A stretch of DNA of 64,000 nucleotides from Roseivirga sp. E12 (GCF_017592825.1 NZ_JAGFMD010000008.1:186001-250000); one strand, 5' to 3'. Positions 18,669 through 25,957 are shown, counted from the stretch's first letter. Program-made: numbers and translations. Notes: generated from the letters alone by a model not told the origin.

Positions 18669-19611
18669 TTTTCGATTGTTCTTTGTCGTATGCGTTTATA
18701 ATGTCTTTAACCAGCTTATGCCTAACCACGTCTTTAGTGGTTAGTTCAACGGTTGCAATCCCCTTTACGTTACTCAATAGCCTCACAGACTCTGATAACC
18801 CAGATTTTTGATGATGCGGTAAATCGACCTGTGAGCGGTCTCCCGTAACGATAACTTTAGAGTTCGGCCCCATTCTGGTCAGGAACATCTTCATCTGCAT
18901 GGCGGTGGTGTTCTGCGCTTCATCCAGCAATACAAAGGCATTGTTCAGTGTTCTACCCCGCATATAAGCCAGCGGTGCAATTTCGATGATATTATGTTCT
19001 TGATAGTTCTTAAGCTTTTCCATGGGGATCATATCTCCCAAGGCATCATAGATCGGTCGTAAATAGGGATCAATTTTCTCCTGAAGGTCACCCGGAAGAA
19101 AACCGAGGTTTTCACCCGCTTCTACTGCCGGGCGGGTAATGATGATCTTTTGTACCTCTTTATTCTTCAAGGCACGAACGGCCATGGCCACAGAAATATA
19201 GGTTTTTCCCGAACCGGCTGGTCCTATCGCGAAGACCAGATCATTGTCTTTGACAGCTTTTACCAAGGCTCGCTGATTGGCAGTCTTCGGCTTAATACCA
19301 GCGCCTCTCGTGCCATAGACAAGGGTATCATCACGATCATCAGAGGCCATATATTCTGATTCGCGCTTAATATAAGCCTCCACATTATCACGCGTAATCT
19401 TACCGTATTTATGATAGTGTTGGATAAGGGCATGTATCACATCGTTGATCTGAATGATCTCGGATGCGTTCCCCTTTATCAAGATTTCATTTCCTCTCGA
19501 GACGATTTTGCTCTTCGGAAATGCAGAGGCTACTTCTTTTATATTTCGATTTCCTACACCAAGGAAATCTACCATAGCCATGTTTTCAAGTGTGATTAGC
19601 TTTTCTACCAA
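18640..19611 (-). CDS. phoH: PhoH family P-loop ATPase
   Basis: 323 aa cytoplasmic NTPase of the PhoH/PhoL type, thought to be an RNA-linked ATPase/helicase. It has Walker A GPAGSGKT (130-137), TRPAVEAGENLGFLPGDLQE, Walker B FVLLDEAQN, and motif VTGDRSQVDLP. The N-terminal ~80 residues form the KH-like region of PhoH-like proteins. It ends in a basic/Ser-rich tail (KEQSKSDKSKKDRD). The gnat gene overlaps its 3' end. Confidence 0.94.
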   Translation of the reverse strand: MVEKLITLENMAMVDFLGVGNRNIKEVASAFPKSKIVSRGNEILIKGNASEIIQINDVIHALIQHYHKYGKITRDNVEAYIKRESEYMASDDRDDTLVYGTRGAGIKPKTANQRALVKAVKDNDLVFAIGPAGSGKTYISVAMAVRALKNKEVQKIIITRPAVEAGENLGFLPGDLQEKIDPYLRPIYDALGDMIPMEKLKNYQEHNIIEIAPLAYMRGRTLNNAFVLLDEAQNTTAMQMKMFLTRMGPNSKVIVTGDRSQVDLPHHQKSGLSESVRLLSNVKGIATVELTTKDVVRHKLVKDIINAYDKEQSKSDKSKKDRD

Positions 19612-19633
19612 TAGTAAGAAGCGATTTTAGTGA

Positions 19634-19663
19634 TTGCCTAGGCTTAAAATTTCAATAATTTTG
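19634..19663 (+). promoter_or_regulatory. Promoter for the SAM adenosyltransferase-ABM pair
   Basis: The -7 box TAATTTTG at 19656-19663 matches TAnnTTTG. A TTG at 19634-19636 lies 19 nt before it, as expected for the -33 element. The gene start is 40 nt downstream. Confidence 0.6.
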
Positions 19664-19702
19664 TTGGCGTCTAAATTATAGAATAAACGCCAATAGTCGT
19701 TC

Positions 19703-20458
19703 ATGACCCTTATCACTTTTACATCAGATTTTGGCTTAAGTGACCATTACGTGGCGTTTACGAAGGCGGGCATTCTAAAAGAGTACCCTGAAGCCCAAAT
19801 TGTGGACATTAGTCATCAGGTCAAACCATTTGATTTGGCGCATATGTCTCACATCCTCCACGGCACTTTCCGTGAGTTTCCAGCCGGCACGGTTCATTTG
19901 ATTGGGAATGAAAGCACTCAGAAGCCTCCTTCATACATAATTGCAGCCATCGAAGAACATTTATTCGTAGGTGCCAATAATGGCGTGATGAGCCTGGTTA
20001 GCGAAAAGGCTCCAACCGAAGTCTATGAAATTAGTCTGGAGTCAGGCGAAGGCTTTTCCAAACTTTCTGCAATTGTTGCCAAATTAGCCAAGGGAGATTC
20101 GGCTGGATCATTTGGTGGGCCTTGCGAAAACTTTGTTCAATATATGCCGCGTAAGGCACGAGCTACCAAGAAGGAAATCGCTGGGCATGTTATTCATGTG
20201 GATCACTACGGTAACTTGATTACCAATATCGAAAAAACGGACTTCGACATTCTAAGCCGTAACCGATCTTACCGGATTACCTTTGGGCGAGATGCGGTGA
20301 CGGAAGTCAATGCTCAAATTTCTGAGGTCGAAGCAGGAGAGGTATTCTTTACCTTCAGTTCCAACGGCCGATTGATGCTCGGCATCAATCAGGGGCATGG
20401 AGCACAACTATTAGGGCTTGAATATGACAGCCCTGTCATCATACACTTTGAAGACTGA
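19703..20458 (+). CDS. S-adenosyl-L-methionine hydroxide adenosyltransferase family protein (DUF62)
   Basis: 251 aa. The N-terminal domain starts with ITFTSDFGLSDHYVAFTKAGI and VDISHQVKPFD, the substrate-binding signature of the fluorinase/duf62 family. GHVIHVDHYGNLITNI begins the C-terminal domain. Non-halogenating members hydrolyse SAM to adenosine and methionine. The 23-residue loop found in true fluorinases is not evident. The stop overlaps the ATG of the ABM-fold gene by 1 nt (TGATG). Confidence 0.93.
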   Translation: MTLITFTSDFGLSDHYVAFTKAGILKEYPEAQIVDISHQVKPFDLAHMSHILHGTFREFPAGTVHLIGNESTQKPPSYIIAAIEEHLFVGANNGVMSLVSEKAPTEVYEISLESGEGFSKLSAIVAKLAKGDSAGSFGGPCENFVQYMPRKARATKKEIAGHVIHVDHYGNLITNIEKTDFDILSRNRSYRITFGRDAVTEVNAQISEVEAGEVFFTFSSNGRLMLGINQGHGAQLLGLEYDSPVIIHFED

Positions 20459-20754
20459 TGCTGATTAGAATCGTAAGGATGACATTCAGACCCGAGGAAA
20501 GAGATGCTTTTCTTTCACTATTTGATGAGAAGAAGGAGAATATCAGACATTTCGCGGGCTGCAGTCACCTAGAACTTCTAGAGGATTATAGCGACTCCAA
20601 TGTATTTTCTACTTACAGTTATTGGGAAGACGAAGAGGCACTGAACGCTTATAGAAACTCAGATTTATTTGCCGAAGTATGGACCAATACCAAGAGCAAG
20701 TTTGCGGCAAAACCGGTTGCTTTTTCACTCAAGAAATTCGTTCAAGTCGATTGA
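20458..20754 (+). CDS. Antibiotic biosynthesis monooxygenase (ABM)-fold protein
   Basis: 98-aa dimeric ferredoxin-like fold protein. It opens LIRIVRMTFRPEERDAFL, followed by GCSHLELLEDYSD and STYSYWEDEEALNAYRNSDLF, which is the ABM/YgiN pattern. These small proteins act as quinol monooxygenases or haem-binding proteins; the specific role is unknown. It is translationally coupled to the SAM adenosyltransferase gene. Confidence 0.85.
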   Translation: MLIRIVRMTFRPEERDAFLSLFDEKKENIRHFAGCSHLELLEDYSDSNVFSTYSYWEDEEALNAYRNSDLFAEVWTNTKSKFAAKPVAFSLKKFVQVD

Positions 20755-20774
20755 TATTTTCGTAGGTCGGCTTG

Positions 20775-20805
20775 TTGGATAATCAAAAATCTTTACTCAT
20801 TTTTG
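20775..20805 (+). promoter_or_regulatory. Candidate tRNA-Leu promoter
   Basis: CATTTTTG at 20798-20805 matches the -7 box TAnnTTTG at 7 of 8 positions (the T at position 1 is C). TTG at 20775-20777 sits 20 nt upstream. A transcript from here would include both 5' repeat copies before the mature tRNA at 20938. Confidence 0.45.
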
Positions 20806-20824
20806 CACACCCAATTCAAGAATG

Positions 20825-20938
20825 CCTAGGTGGCGGTCCCGAACCTTCAGGAGGTAGACCGCTACTCAGGCACAAGCACCAGCCCAGGTGGCGGCCCCGA
20901 AGCTTCGGGGGGTAGCCGTTGCTTAGGACAAATACCAG
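20825..20938 (+). repeat. Two tandem 56-58 bp repeats resembling the tRNA-Leu 5' end
   Basis: Unit 1 (20825-20882) and unit 2 (20883-20938) align along their whole length, and both end in ACCAGC. Each starts with C(C/T)AGGTGGCGG, then a 16-nt segment (CCCCGAAGCTTCGGGG in unit 2, a perfect palindrome), then GGTAG(A/C)CG. The tRNA has CCAGGTGGCGG-AATT-GGTAGACGC. So each unit looks like the first ~25 nt of the tRNA with its D-loop replaced by a hairpin. The remaining tRNA arms are absent. Confidence 0.8.
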
Positions 20939-21019
20939 CCCAGGTGGCGGAATTGGTAGACGCGTTGGTCTCAAACACCAATGCCTTCGGGCGTGCCGGT
21001 TCGACTCCGGCCCTGGGTA
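20938..21019 (+). tRNA. tRNA-Leu (anticodon CAA)
   Basis: 82-nt class II tRNA. The acceptor stem GCCCAGG/CCTGGGT has a G-U first pair and discriminator A at 21019. The D arm contains AATTGGTAGACGC. The anticodon stem TTGGT/ACCAA encloses CTCAAAC (anticodon CAA, reads UUG). A long variable arm TGCCTTCGGGCGT and T arm GCCGG-TTCGACT-CCGGC complete the fold. The CCA end is not encoded. A hairpin terminator starts 13 nt downstream. Confidence 0.96.
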
Positions 21020-21031
21020 CATAAGCGATAG

Positions 21032-21058
21032 AAGCTCCTCCACAAGAGGAGCTTTTGT
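21032..21058 (+). terminator. tRNA-Leu terminator
   Basis: 9-bp stem AAGCTCCTC/GAGGAGCTT with loop CACAA, followed by TTTTGT. Confidence 0.85.
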
Positions 21059-21116
21059 CGTTTATAGATCAGCCGGAGGAGAAGTCTATCCCGATGAAGC
21101 GCAGCGGATATCGGGA

Positions 21117-21133
21117 ACTCCGGCCCTGGGTAC
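21117..21133 (+). repeat. Second copy of the tRNA-Leu 3' end
   Basis: The 17 nt ACTCCGGCCCTGGGTAC are identical to 21004-21020, the 3' end of tRNA-Leu. This copy also forms the right arm of an outer inverted repeat GCCGGAG/CTCCGGC (21072-21078 and 21118-21124) that encloses TCCCGAT/ATCGGGA. A further hairpin terminator follows, so the unit 'tRNA tail plus terminator' occurs twice. Confidence 0.85.
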
Positions 21134-21140
21134 TAGAAAC

Positions 21141-21167
21141 AAAAGGCTCCTCATAGAGGGGCCTTTT
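21141..21167 (+). terminator. Second hairpin terminator after the duplicated tRNA tail
   Basis: Stem AAAAGGCTCCTC/GAGGGGCCTTTT with a 3-nt ATA loop (one G-U pair), followed by a T run. It is similar in layout to the terminator at 21032-21058. Confidence 0.8.
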
Positions 21168-21275
21168 TTGTTTGCCAGGTTGTTGGTGAGAACACCAACA
21201 ACAGTACAGATGACTACTCCTATCCTTTAAACAATCAAATCTCAACAAAAAACACAATACTGCCTGCGATAATTT

Positions 21276-21357
21276 AACGGTCGTGTCATAAGCACTATTG
21301 AAATAACCGCTCTTAAACGCCATTTTACTATATTGTTTTCAAGCTTAGTTAGCCTCA
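21276..21357 (+). repeat. attC-like intergenic element 1
   Basis: Starts with ATTTAAC (last three bases 21276-21278), contains CATAAGCAC, and ends with the arm CATTTTACTATATTG...AAGCTTAGTTAGC. It precedes the STAS-Shedu gene. The right arm lines up with those of the other four elements (22643, 23168, 24829, 25525); the left arm is the most divergent of the set. Confidence 0.45.
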
Positions 21358-21368
21358 AATGACCGTTT

Positions 21369-22469
21369 ATGAATTTTCGAAAAAAAAAGCTTCTGTATCA
21401 TCCCGAGGATCCAAAGAAAATCATAAGATCCAATAGTGGCCACATAAAATTTGAAATTAGAGAACAGGGTAACTGTTGGATTTTAAAATGTCTAGGCGAT
21501 TTAATTGGAGAGAATGATGGTCCAATACTAATGGAAGAATTAAATTCTAGAGGGATTTTATACGATTTTGGAATAGTGGATATAGAACAGGTTAGGTATG
21601 TTAATTCCGCAGGACTTGGTGTTCTTATTACATTATTGACAAAGTTTAGGAATAATGGAGGAGAATTGATTTTGTTATCACCTTCTGAACACATGACTAG
21701 ACTTTTGGAAATAACTAAACTAAAGGCAGTTTTTTCAATAGAGGAAAGCCTTAATTCTGCCAAAGATAAGTATGACCTAAGAATTGGTGATGATAATGAG
21801 GCTATGATGGGCTTAACCCTGATCGATGGAAAACTTAGTTGCGTATCATTATCGAAGCAAGATGGACAATTTAAAGTGGTCGAAGCTACAAGCGAGAAAA
21901 TATTTGATATCCTAAGGACTTATCGATCTTATTCGTCATCAGTGAAGGAAAAAATAGAAGAGTTTGAATATCTGATTAATAAAAAGAATGTGCGGGAACA
22001 AGAACTGCACTTTTTCTTTGAAAAGAATCCAGACTTCTTACTTTTCAATGATAACTATCACAAGCTGAGGTCAAAGATTGTATTGGAAAGTACTGAGGGT
22101 AATTTAATCCCAGATTTCGTTCTCGAACCATATGATGATTATTACTCAGACCTTGTTGAACTAAAACTCCCTACAAAGAAAATATTCTCTGGAACGAATA
22201 AAAACAGAATAAAATACTCACAAAATGTTGCGGAGGGAATTGCACAACTCAGAACATATTCAAATTATTTTCAAGATTCGAACAACAGAAACATTGTAAA
22301 GAGCAAATATGATATTGAGATTTACAAACCCACAATGTATCTCATCATCGGAAGAACAACTGATCTTGATCCTGCAATAAAAAAGGATGTTAATTACGAG
22401 TTGCCAGATAATTATGAAGTTATTTCTTATGATCAAATTCTTAACCGCTATGAAAGAAAACACAAATAG
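21369..22469 (+). CDS. STAS domain-Shedu (DUF4263) nuclease fusion protein
   Basis: 366 aa, no membrane segment. Residues ~22-130 form a STAS/anti-sigma-antagonist domain: CWILKCLGDLIGEN, then YVNSAGLGVLITLLTKF and GGELILLSPSEHMTRLLEITKL. Ser80 matches the phosphorylated Ser58 of SpoIIAA. A linker (~135-200) follows. Residues ~205-366 match the DUF4263 PD-(D/E)xK core of Shedu: Glu212 in the helix EQELHFFFEKNPDFLL, Asp249 in IPDFVLEP, Glu264-Leu-Lys266 in DLVELKLP, Gln293 and Tyr297 in GIAQLRTYSNY, and YLIIGRTTDL. Shedu (SduA) proteins are single-gene antiphage nucleases with variable N-terminal domains. Here STAS would be the sensor or regulator (inference). The gene is AT-rich, stands alone, and lies just downstream of tRNA-Leu. 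Confidence 0.82.
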   Translation: MNFRKKKLLYHPEDPKKIIRSNSGHIKFEIREQGNCWILKCLGDLIGENDGPILMEELNSRGILYDFGIVDIEQVRYVNSAGLGVLITLLTKFRNNGGELILLSPSEHMTRLLEITKLKAVFSIEESLNSAKDKYDLRIGDDNEAMMGLTLIDGKLSCVSLSKQDGQFKVVEATSEKIFDILRTYRSYSSSVKEKIEEFEYLINKKNVREQELHFFFEKNPDFLLFNDNYHKLRSKIVLESTEGNLIPDFVLEPYDDYYSDLVELKLPTKKIFSGTNKNRIKYSQNVAEGIAQLRTYSNYFQDSNNRNIVKSKYDIEIYKPTMYLIIGRTTDLDPAIKKDVNYELPDNYEVISYDQILNRYERKHK

Positions 22470-22568
22470 GTGCAACTCCGGAGGATCCTAACATACACTG
22501 AGCTTTAGCCACTTGCAAAAGGCTCTTGGGATAATTGAAAGGTTAAGCAGACAGAGCTTAGTTAGACT

Positions 22569-22612
22569 GTTAACCCTATCTTATAATCGCCAGCCTACCC
22601 AAGCCATAACAA
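22569..22612 (-). pseudogene. Degenerate copy of the 3' end of the PorU-like gene
   Basis: These 44 nt align without gaps to 25976-26019, the end of the PorU-like gene, at 33 of 44 positions. Read on the minus strand they give GLGRLAIIR-stop, against GFGKLVIIR-stop in the intact gene. Upstream of this stretch the similarity stops. It may instead be the tail of another T9SS substrate, since type A sorting domains often end in this way. The rest of 22470-22642 has no ORF I can support. Confidence 0.45.
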
Positions 22613-22642
22613 TGACTGTGATTAACCCAACCATAATGGCAT

Positions 22643-22702
22643 AACTATTATAGGCTTGGAGGTCATTTCACTACATTGCTGTTATTCACCAGCTGTACAC
22701 CA
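22643..22702 (+). repeat. attC-like intergenic element 2
   Basis: Starts AACTATTATAGGCTTGGAGG and continues CATTTCACTACATTGCTGTTATTCACCAGCTGTAC. It ends 5 nt before the DinB-like ATG. The right arm is close to that of element 5 (CTATTTTGCTACATCGCTTTTATACACAAGTT). Confidence 0.5.
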
Positions 22703-22707
22703 TTAAA

Positions 22708-23148
22708 ATGAAGAACGAACTACTAAGACACATTATCTCGACTATAAAGTATCGATTTGAAAAGTCGGTAAAAGGAAGCCATGAGACTTTCGGTGATTTT
22801 AGTTTAAGCAAGGGTAGCAGAAGCGCCAAAGAGATAGTTCATCATATGAACGATGTCATCTATTCAACAAGGTTCTTTATTGAACATGAGTCAATGCCGC
22901 AAAAGGGAATAGAGAAATTGAATTTTGAAAACGAAGTCGAGCGATTTAAAACTGAATTAAGCAGAATCGACCAGTTATTGAATTCAAATGACTTAGATGT
23001 TAACTATTCGAAAAGACTCTTTCAAGGACCTTTTTCGGACGTTCTAACACATATCGGACAAATTGCAATGTTGCAGAGATTGGCTGATAACCCGATAGCC
23101 GCAGAAGATTTTTCAAGAAGCGCAATTAAGACAGGTATCAATGATTGA
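22708..23148 (+). CDS. DinB-like four-helix protein
   Basis: 146 aa, predicted all-alpha. It resembles the DinB/YfiT-like metal-binding superfamily: His45/His46 in EIVHHMNDVIYSTRFF fits the first metal ligand and LTHIGQIAMLQRL (His115, Gln118) the last helix. Related proteins are bacillithiol or mycothiol transferases or have unknown roles; no function is assigned here. It is a single gene flanked by attC-like elements on both sides, with no operon partner. Confidence 0.7.
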   Translation: MKNELLRHIISTIKYRFEKSVKGSHETFGDFSLSKGSRSAKEIVHHMNDVIYSTRFFIEHESMPQKGIEKLNFENEVERFKTELSRIDQLLNSNDLDVNYSKRLFQGPFSDVLTHIGQIAMLQRLADNPIAAEDFSRSAIKTGIND

Positions 23149-23167
23149 AAAGTAAAAAACAGGGTAC

Positions 23168-23237
23168 AACAGGGTATAGCGCAAATGGGGTGATATTCAA
23201 CTTCTATATTCTAGATAGCGGCAAGCTGACTGCAACT
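23168..23237 (+). repeat. attC-like intergenic element 3
   Basis: The left arm AACAGGGTATAGCGCAAATG (next bases GGG) is very close to element 5 (AACACTGGATATCGCAAATA then GGG). The right arm is more diverged (GATATTCAACTTCTATATTC...CAAGCTGACTGC). It lies between the DinB-like and hydrolase genes. Confidence 0.5.
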
Positions 23238-23284
23238 AATAGATGGATAATCGCATCTTTCAAACAATCACTAACCCAGTCATT

Positions 23285-24817
23285 ATGCGATTGACGATCT
23301 TACCGATTCTAATACTCTTCCAAGCCAATTTAATTGTTGCACAAACATCACTTGCGGAAATTGACCTTGAAAAGGGGAAATACAATGTAGGGTTCAAGCA
23401 CTATACAACTTCTGATAGCACAAGAACTTACAGTAGAGCCTATGACTATACAAACAAGGAAGTCGATAGACCTATTCCTGTTAGTATGTGGTATCCATCT
23501 GAACAAAATTTAGATGACCTAGAACCGTTCCAGGTTTTAGATTACCTCGAAATTCTCAAAGAAGAAGAGGAATGGGAACATTTGCCCAATGAACAAATCT
23601 TAAACTGGTTTTACTACGCTAACACTCCAGCGAATCAAAAACATCTTGTCGAAAAAACTACGGCACACCATAACTCGGAATTCTCAAAAGGAAGGTTTCC
23701 TGTAGTTATTTACGCACCAAGCTATCAAGCATCATCAATTGAAAACTTTTCTCTTTGCGAGTATTTGGCAAGTCATGGTTTTGTCGTCATATCAAGTCCA
23801 AGTCGAGGAACTAAAACTCGCTGGTTCAGCATTAACAATGCAATGGAAATGGAAACTCAAGCGAGAGATGTAGAGTTTTTGATGAAAGAAGCACGTAAAA
23901 TTCCGATTGCAGATAATGACAAGATTGCAATTATGGGGTTTAGTTTTGGTGGCTTATCGAATATCATCGTCCAAAATCGCAATGACAAAGTGAAAGCCAT
24001 TGTTAGTCTTGATGGGACAGAAAGGTACCAATATGGAATATTAAATCAGTCACCTTCTTTTGATGCACAAAATATAGATGTTCCATACATGCATATGGCA
24101 CAAAAAGACATTCCCGAAACTGTCTTGATAGAAGATAAGATAGATGCCGAACTTAACACGAGATTCCAATTATTTGACAGCATCACAAATAGTAGGACAC
24201 ATCAATTAAAATTTCACAATCTGACGCATAGTTATTTCAGTACTTTAGGTGTGCTCTTCGCAGATAGAGACAAGAGACAGGACAAGAGCGATATTGAAAT
24301 AATGAAGTCGTATAAGCTGGTTACGCTTTACACCTTAAATTTTTTGAACTCAGCGCTAAATCAACTTGACAAGGCATCTACATTTATTGAAAATGATCCG
24401 TCCTCTAATGGAATAGCAAATGACTTGATTACCCAAAAAATTAAACAGTCCTCAATAGAGGACATTTTTACTTTTCGAGATTTTAATGATTTGGCGTCAG
24501 GTCAGAACTATGAAAACTTATCGCAATTCTATGATTCAATAATCAAAAAACATCCTTCGTTTAAAATAGCTGAAGGCAACTTAAACACGCTTGGGCTACA
24601 ACTGGTTTTCAACCCCAATACCGCATCACAAGGAGTAAACGTGTTTCTATTAGCAACAAGACTTTATCCGAATTCTGCAAATCTTTACGACAGTTTGGCC
24701 GAGGGATACCTGTTCAATGGTATCGAAGAAAAGGCGATTGAAAGTTTTGAAAAATCCTTAGAGTTGAATCCGCAAAATCAAAACGCTATTAGTCGTTTGA
24801 GACAATTAAGGAAATAA
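23285..24817 (+). CDS. Secreted alpha/beta hydrolase with C-terminal TPR
   Basis: 510 aa from the ATG at 23285. I chose this over the ATG at 23243 because it gives a clean signal peptide (MRLTILPILILFQANLIVAQ). The domain resembles dienelactone hydrolase/PAF acetylhydrolase-like enzymes: RPIPVSMWYPSE, FPVVIYAPSYQAS, the nucleophile elbow GFSFGG (Ser220), VSLDGTE and the late LTHSYFSTLG (His). The last ~70 residues hold TPR-like helices (GYLFNGIEEKAIESFEKSLE). A probable periplasmic esterase; substrate unknown. It is a single cassette-like gene. Confidence 0.8.
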   Translation: MRLTILPILILFQANLIVAQTSLAEIDLEKGKYNVGFKHYTTSDSTRTYSRAYDYTNKEVDRPIPVSMWYPSEQNLDDLEPFQVLDYLEILKEEEEWEHLPNEQILNWFYYANTPANQKHLVEKTTAHHNSEFSKGRFPVVIYAPSYQASSIENFSLCEYLASHGFVVISSPSRGTKTRWFSINNAMEMETQARDVEFLMKEARKIPIADNDKIAIMGFSFGGLSNIIVQNRNDKVKAIVSLDGTERYQYGILNQSPSFDAQNIDVPYMHMAQKDIPETVLIEDKIDAELNTRFQLFDSITNSRTHQLKFHNLTHSYFSTLGVLFADRDKRQDKSDIEIMKSYKLVTLYTLNFLNSALNQLDKASTFIENDPSSNGIANDLITQKIKQSSIEDIFTFRDFNDLASGQNYENLSQFYDSIIKKHPSFKIAEGNLNTLGLQLVFNPNTASQGVNVFLLATRLYPNSANLYDSLAEGYLFNGIEEKAIESFEKSLELNPQNQNAISRLRQLRK

Positions 24818-24828
24818 AGCCAGCTGCT

Positions 24829-24890
24829 AACGTTGGCTATAAGCAATTGGGGTCTATTTTGCTATCTTACATTAACATGCTAGTTGTGTT
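24829..24890 (+). repeat. attC-like intergenic element 4
   Basis: Starts AACGTTGGCTATAAGCAATT then GGGG, and continues TCTATTTTGCTATCTTACAT...CTAGTTGTG. It starts 11 nt after the hydrolase stop and ends 9 nt before the zinc-ribbon ATG. GCAA and TTGC in the two arms can pair. Confidence 0.55.
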
Positions 24891-24899
24891 CAATTGAAA

Positions 24900-25538
24900 A
24901 TGCGATTTAATAAACCACCATATCCGACAGTATATTTTAGTGAAGAGATTTGGGTTAAGTGTCCAAAGTGTTCTGAGCCGGCAATGGTAAAGACTGAGCT
25001 ACCAAAATATACGATTCCTTTTCCTTGGGGGCATAAATCGGTCTGCAACTGCAATCACTGCGGGTTTCAAGAAACGGATCATAATAGTTGGTCAGGATAT
25101 CTTCAAGGGTTTGTAAACCGAGCCTGTGGTAAGTGCGGAAGTAGAATTTCACATACCACAGAGCCTACAAGAGATCCGTATGAAACATCAAATGTTGCCT
25201 GTGAAGTATGTAAGGATGTCAGAGCATATGAGATTCAATGGTATCGATACCGAAATGACAAGCCTACTGATCCCTACTTTGGGTTTGACCTTTGGTTTCA
25301 AACAAGTATAAAAGACAATGTCCTTTGGCTGTACAATATTGACCATTTAGATTATCTAAACGAATATGTCAATGCCAAACTCAGAGAAGGTGATAGCAGA
25401 CATAAATATTCGATGATAACAAATTTACCTCAGTGGGTGAAGTCAAGTAAAAACCGTGATGTGATCGTTAAAAAATTAAGCAAACTCAAACGGGAGTTTG
25501 AAAAGACAACTGTACACAACACTGGATATCGCAAATAG
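24900..25538 (+). CDS. Multi-zinc-ribbon protein
   Basis: 212 aa from the ATG at 24900; an in-frame TTG at 24894 is the alternative start. The N-terminal half holds four Cys pairs: CPKC, CNCNHCGF, CGKCG and CEVC, consistent with two zinc ribbons such as those named 'TFIIB-type zinc ribbon-containing protein' in Bacteroidota. The C-terminal half is aromatic-rich (FDLWFQTSIKDNVLWLYNIDHLDYL) and then basic (SKLKREFEKT). Possibly nucleic-acid or protein binding. The stop codon lies inside attC-like element 5, as often seen in gene cassettes. Confidence 0.7.
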   Translation: MRFNKPPYPTVYFSEEIWVKCPKCSEPAMVKTELPKYTIPFPWGHKSVCNCNHCGFQETDHNSWSGYLQGFVNRACGKCGSRISHTTEPTRDPYETSNVACEVCKDVRAYEIQWYRYRNDKPTDPYFGFDLWFQTSIKDNVLWLYNIDHLDYLNEYVNAKLREGDSRHKYSMITNLPQWVKSSKNRDVIVKKLSKLKREFEKTTVHNTGYRK

Positions 25539-25580
25539 GGCGCTATTTTGCTACATCGCTTTTATACACAAGTTATAACC
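25525..25580 (+). repeat. attC-like intergenic element 5
   Basis: Contains GATATCGCAAATAGGG, then CTATTTTGCTACATCGC and TTTTATACACAAGTTATAAC. GCAAATAG and CTATTTTGC form a short hairpin. If the preceding AACACTG is included, the left arm starts at 25518. It spans the end of the zinc-ribbon gene and ends 17 nt before the next ATG. Confidence 0.55.
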
Positions 25581-25597
25581 CATGCAAACAAGACCTT

Positions 25598-25957
25598 ATG
25601 AACAGAAGTTTAATAATCATTTTGGTGACCTGCTTGTTCAGTTGCTCAAGTCAGTCTCCTAATTTTTTTATCGGTAAATGGCAAATCTTAAGTGTTGTCG
25701 AAAATGACCAACATATTGTTTTGAAAAATAACTGGATGCACCTAAAGGAGGATGGTAGTTTCGATAGCTATGATGGGGATTCTGATAAAAGTGAGACTGG
25801 GAATTGGGAGTACGAACCCAAAGAAAAGCTATTGAATATTATTGGTAATGCAGGTGATGAAGATAATAGTAAATGGATCTTATTAATGAGAAATGATACT
25901 CTAATATTTACCTCAAGTGAGAATAATTTAGAGCTAAAAGCTATAAAAATGAAATAA
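25598..25957 (+). CDS. Small lipocalin-like lipoprotein
   Basis: 119 aa with a lipoprotein signal (VTCLFSC, Cys16). The rest is beta-rich with a GKWQILSV opening strand, LKEDGSFDSYDGDS and GNWEYEPKEKLLNI, which is the pattern of the lipocalin-like/DUF4488-type Bacteroidota lipoproteins. Likely membrane-anchored in the periplasm; ligand unknown. It is the last gene of the plus-strand cassette-like run. The PorU-like gene ends 26 nt further on, on the other strand. Confidence 0.7.
   Translation: MNRSLIIILVTCLFSCSSQSPNFFIGKWQILSVVENDQHIVLKNNWMHLKEDGSFDSYDGDSDKSETGNWEYEPKEKLLNIIGNAGDEDNSKWILLMRNDTLIFTSSENNLELKAIKMK

Noticed and set aside
20825-20938. Possible CRISPR array or phage att site near tRNA-Leu
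   Set aside because: There are only two units, with no spacers between them. The duplicated 17-bp tail is 113 nt away, too close to bracket an island, and there is no integrase or cas gene nearby.
20816-21043. Overlapping short open frames on both strands over the tRNA-Leu
   Set aside because: They cross the tRNA and its repeats, have odd composition (Gly/Pro/Arg-rich) and no family resemblance. The tRNA fold explains the sequence.
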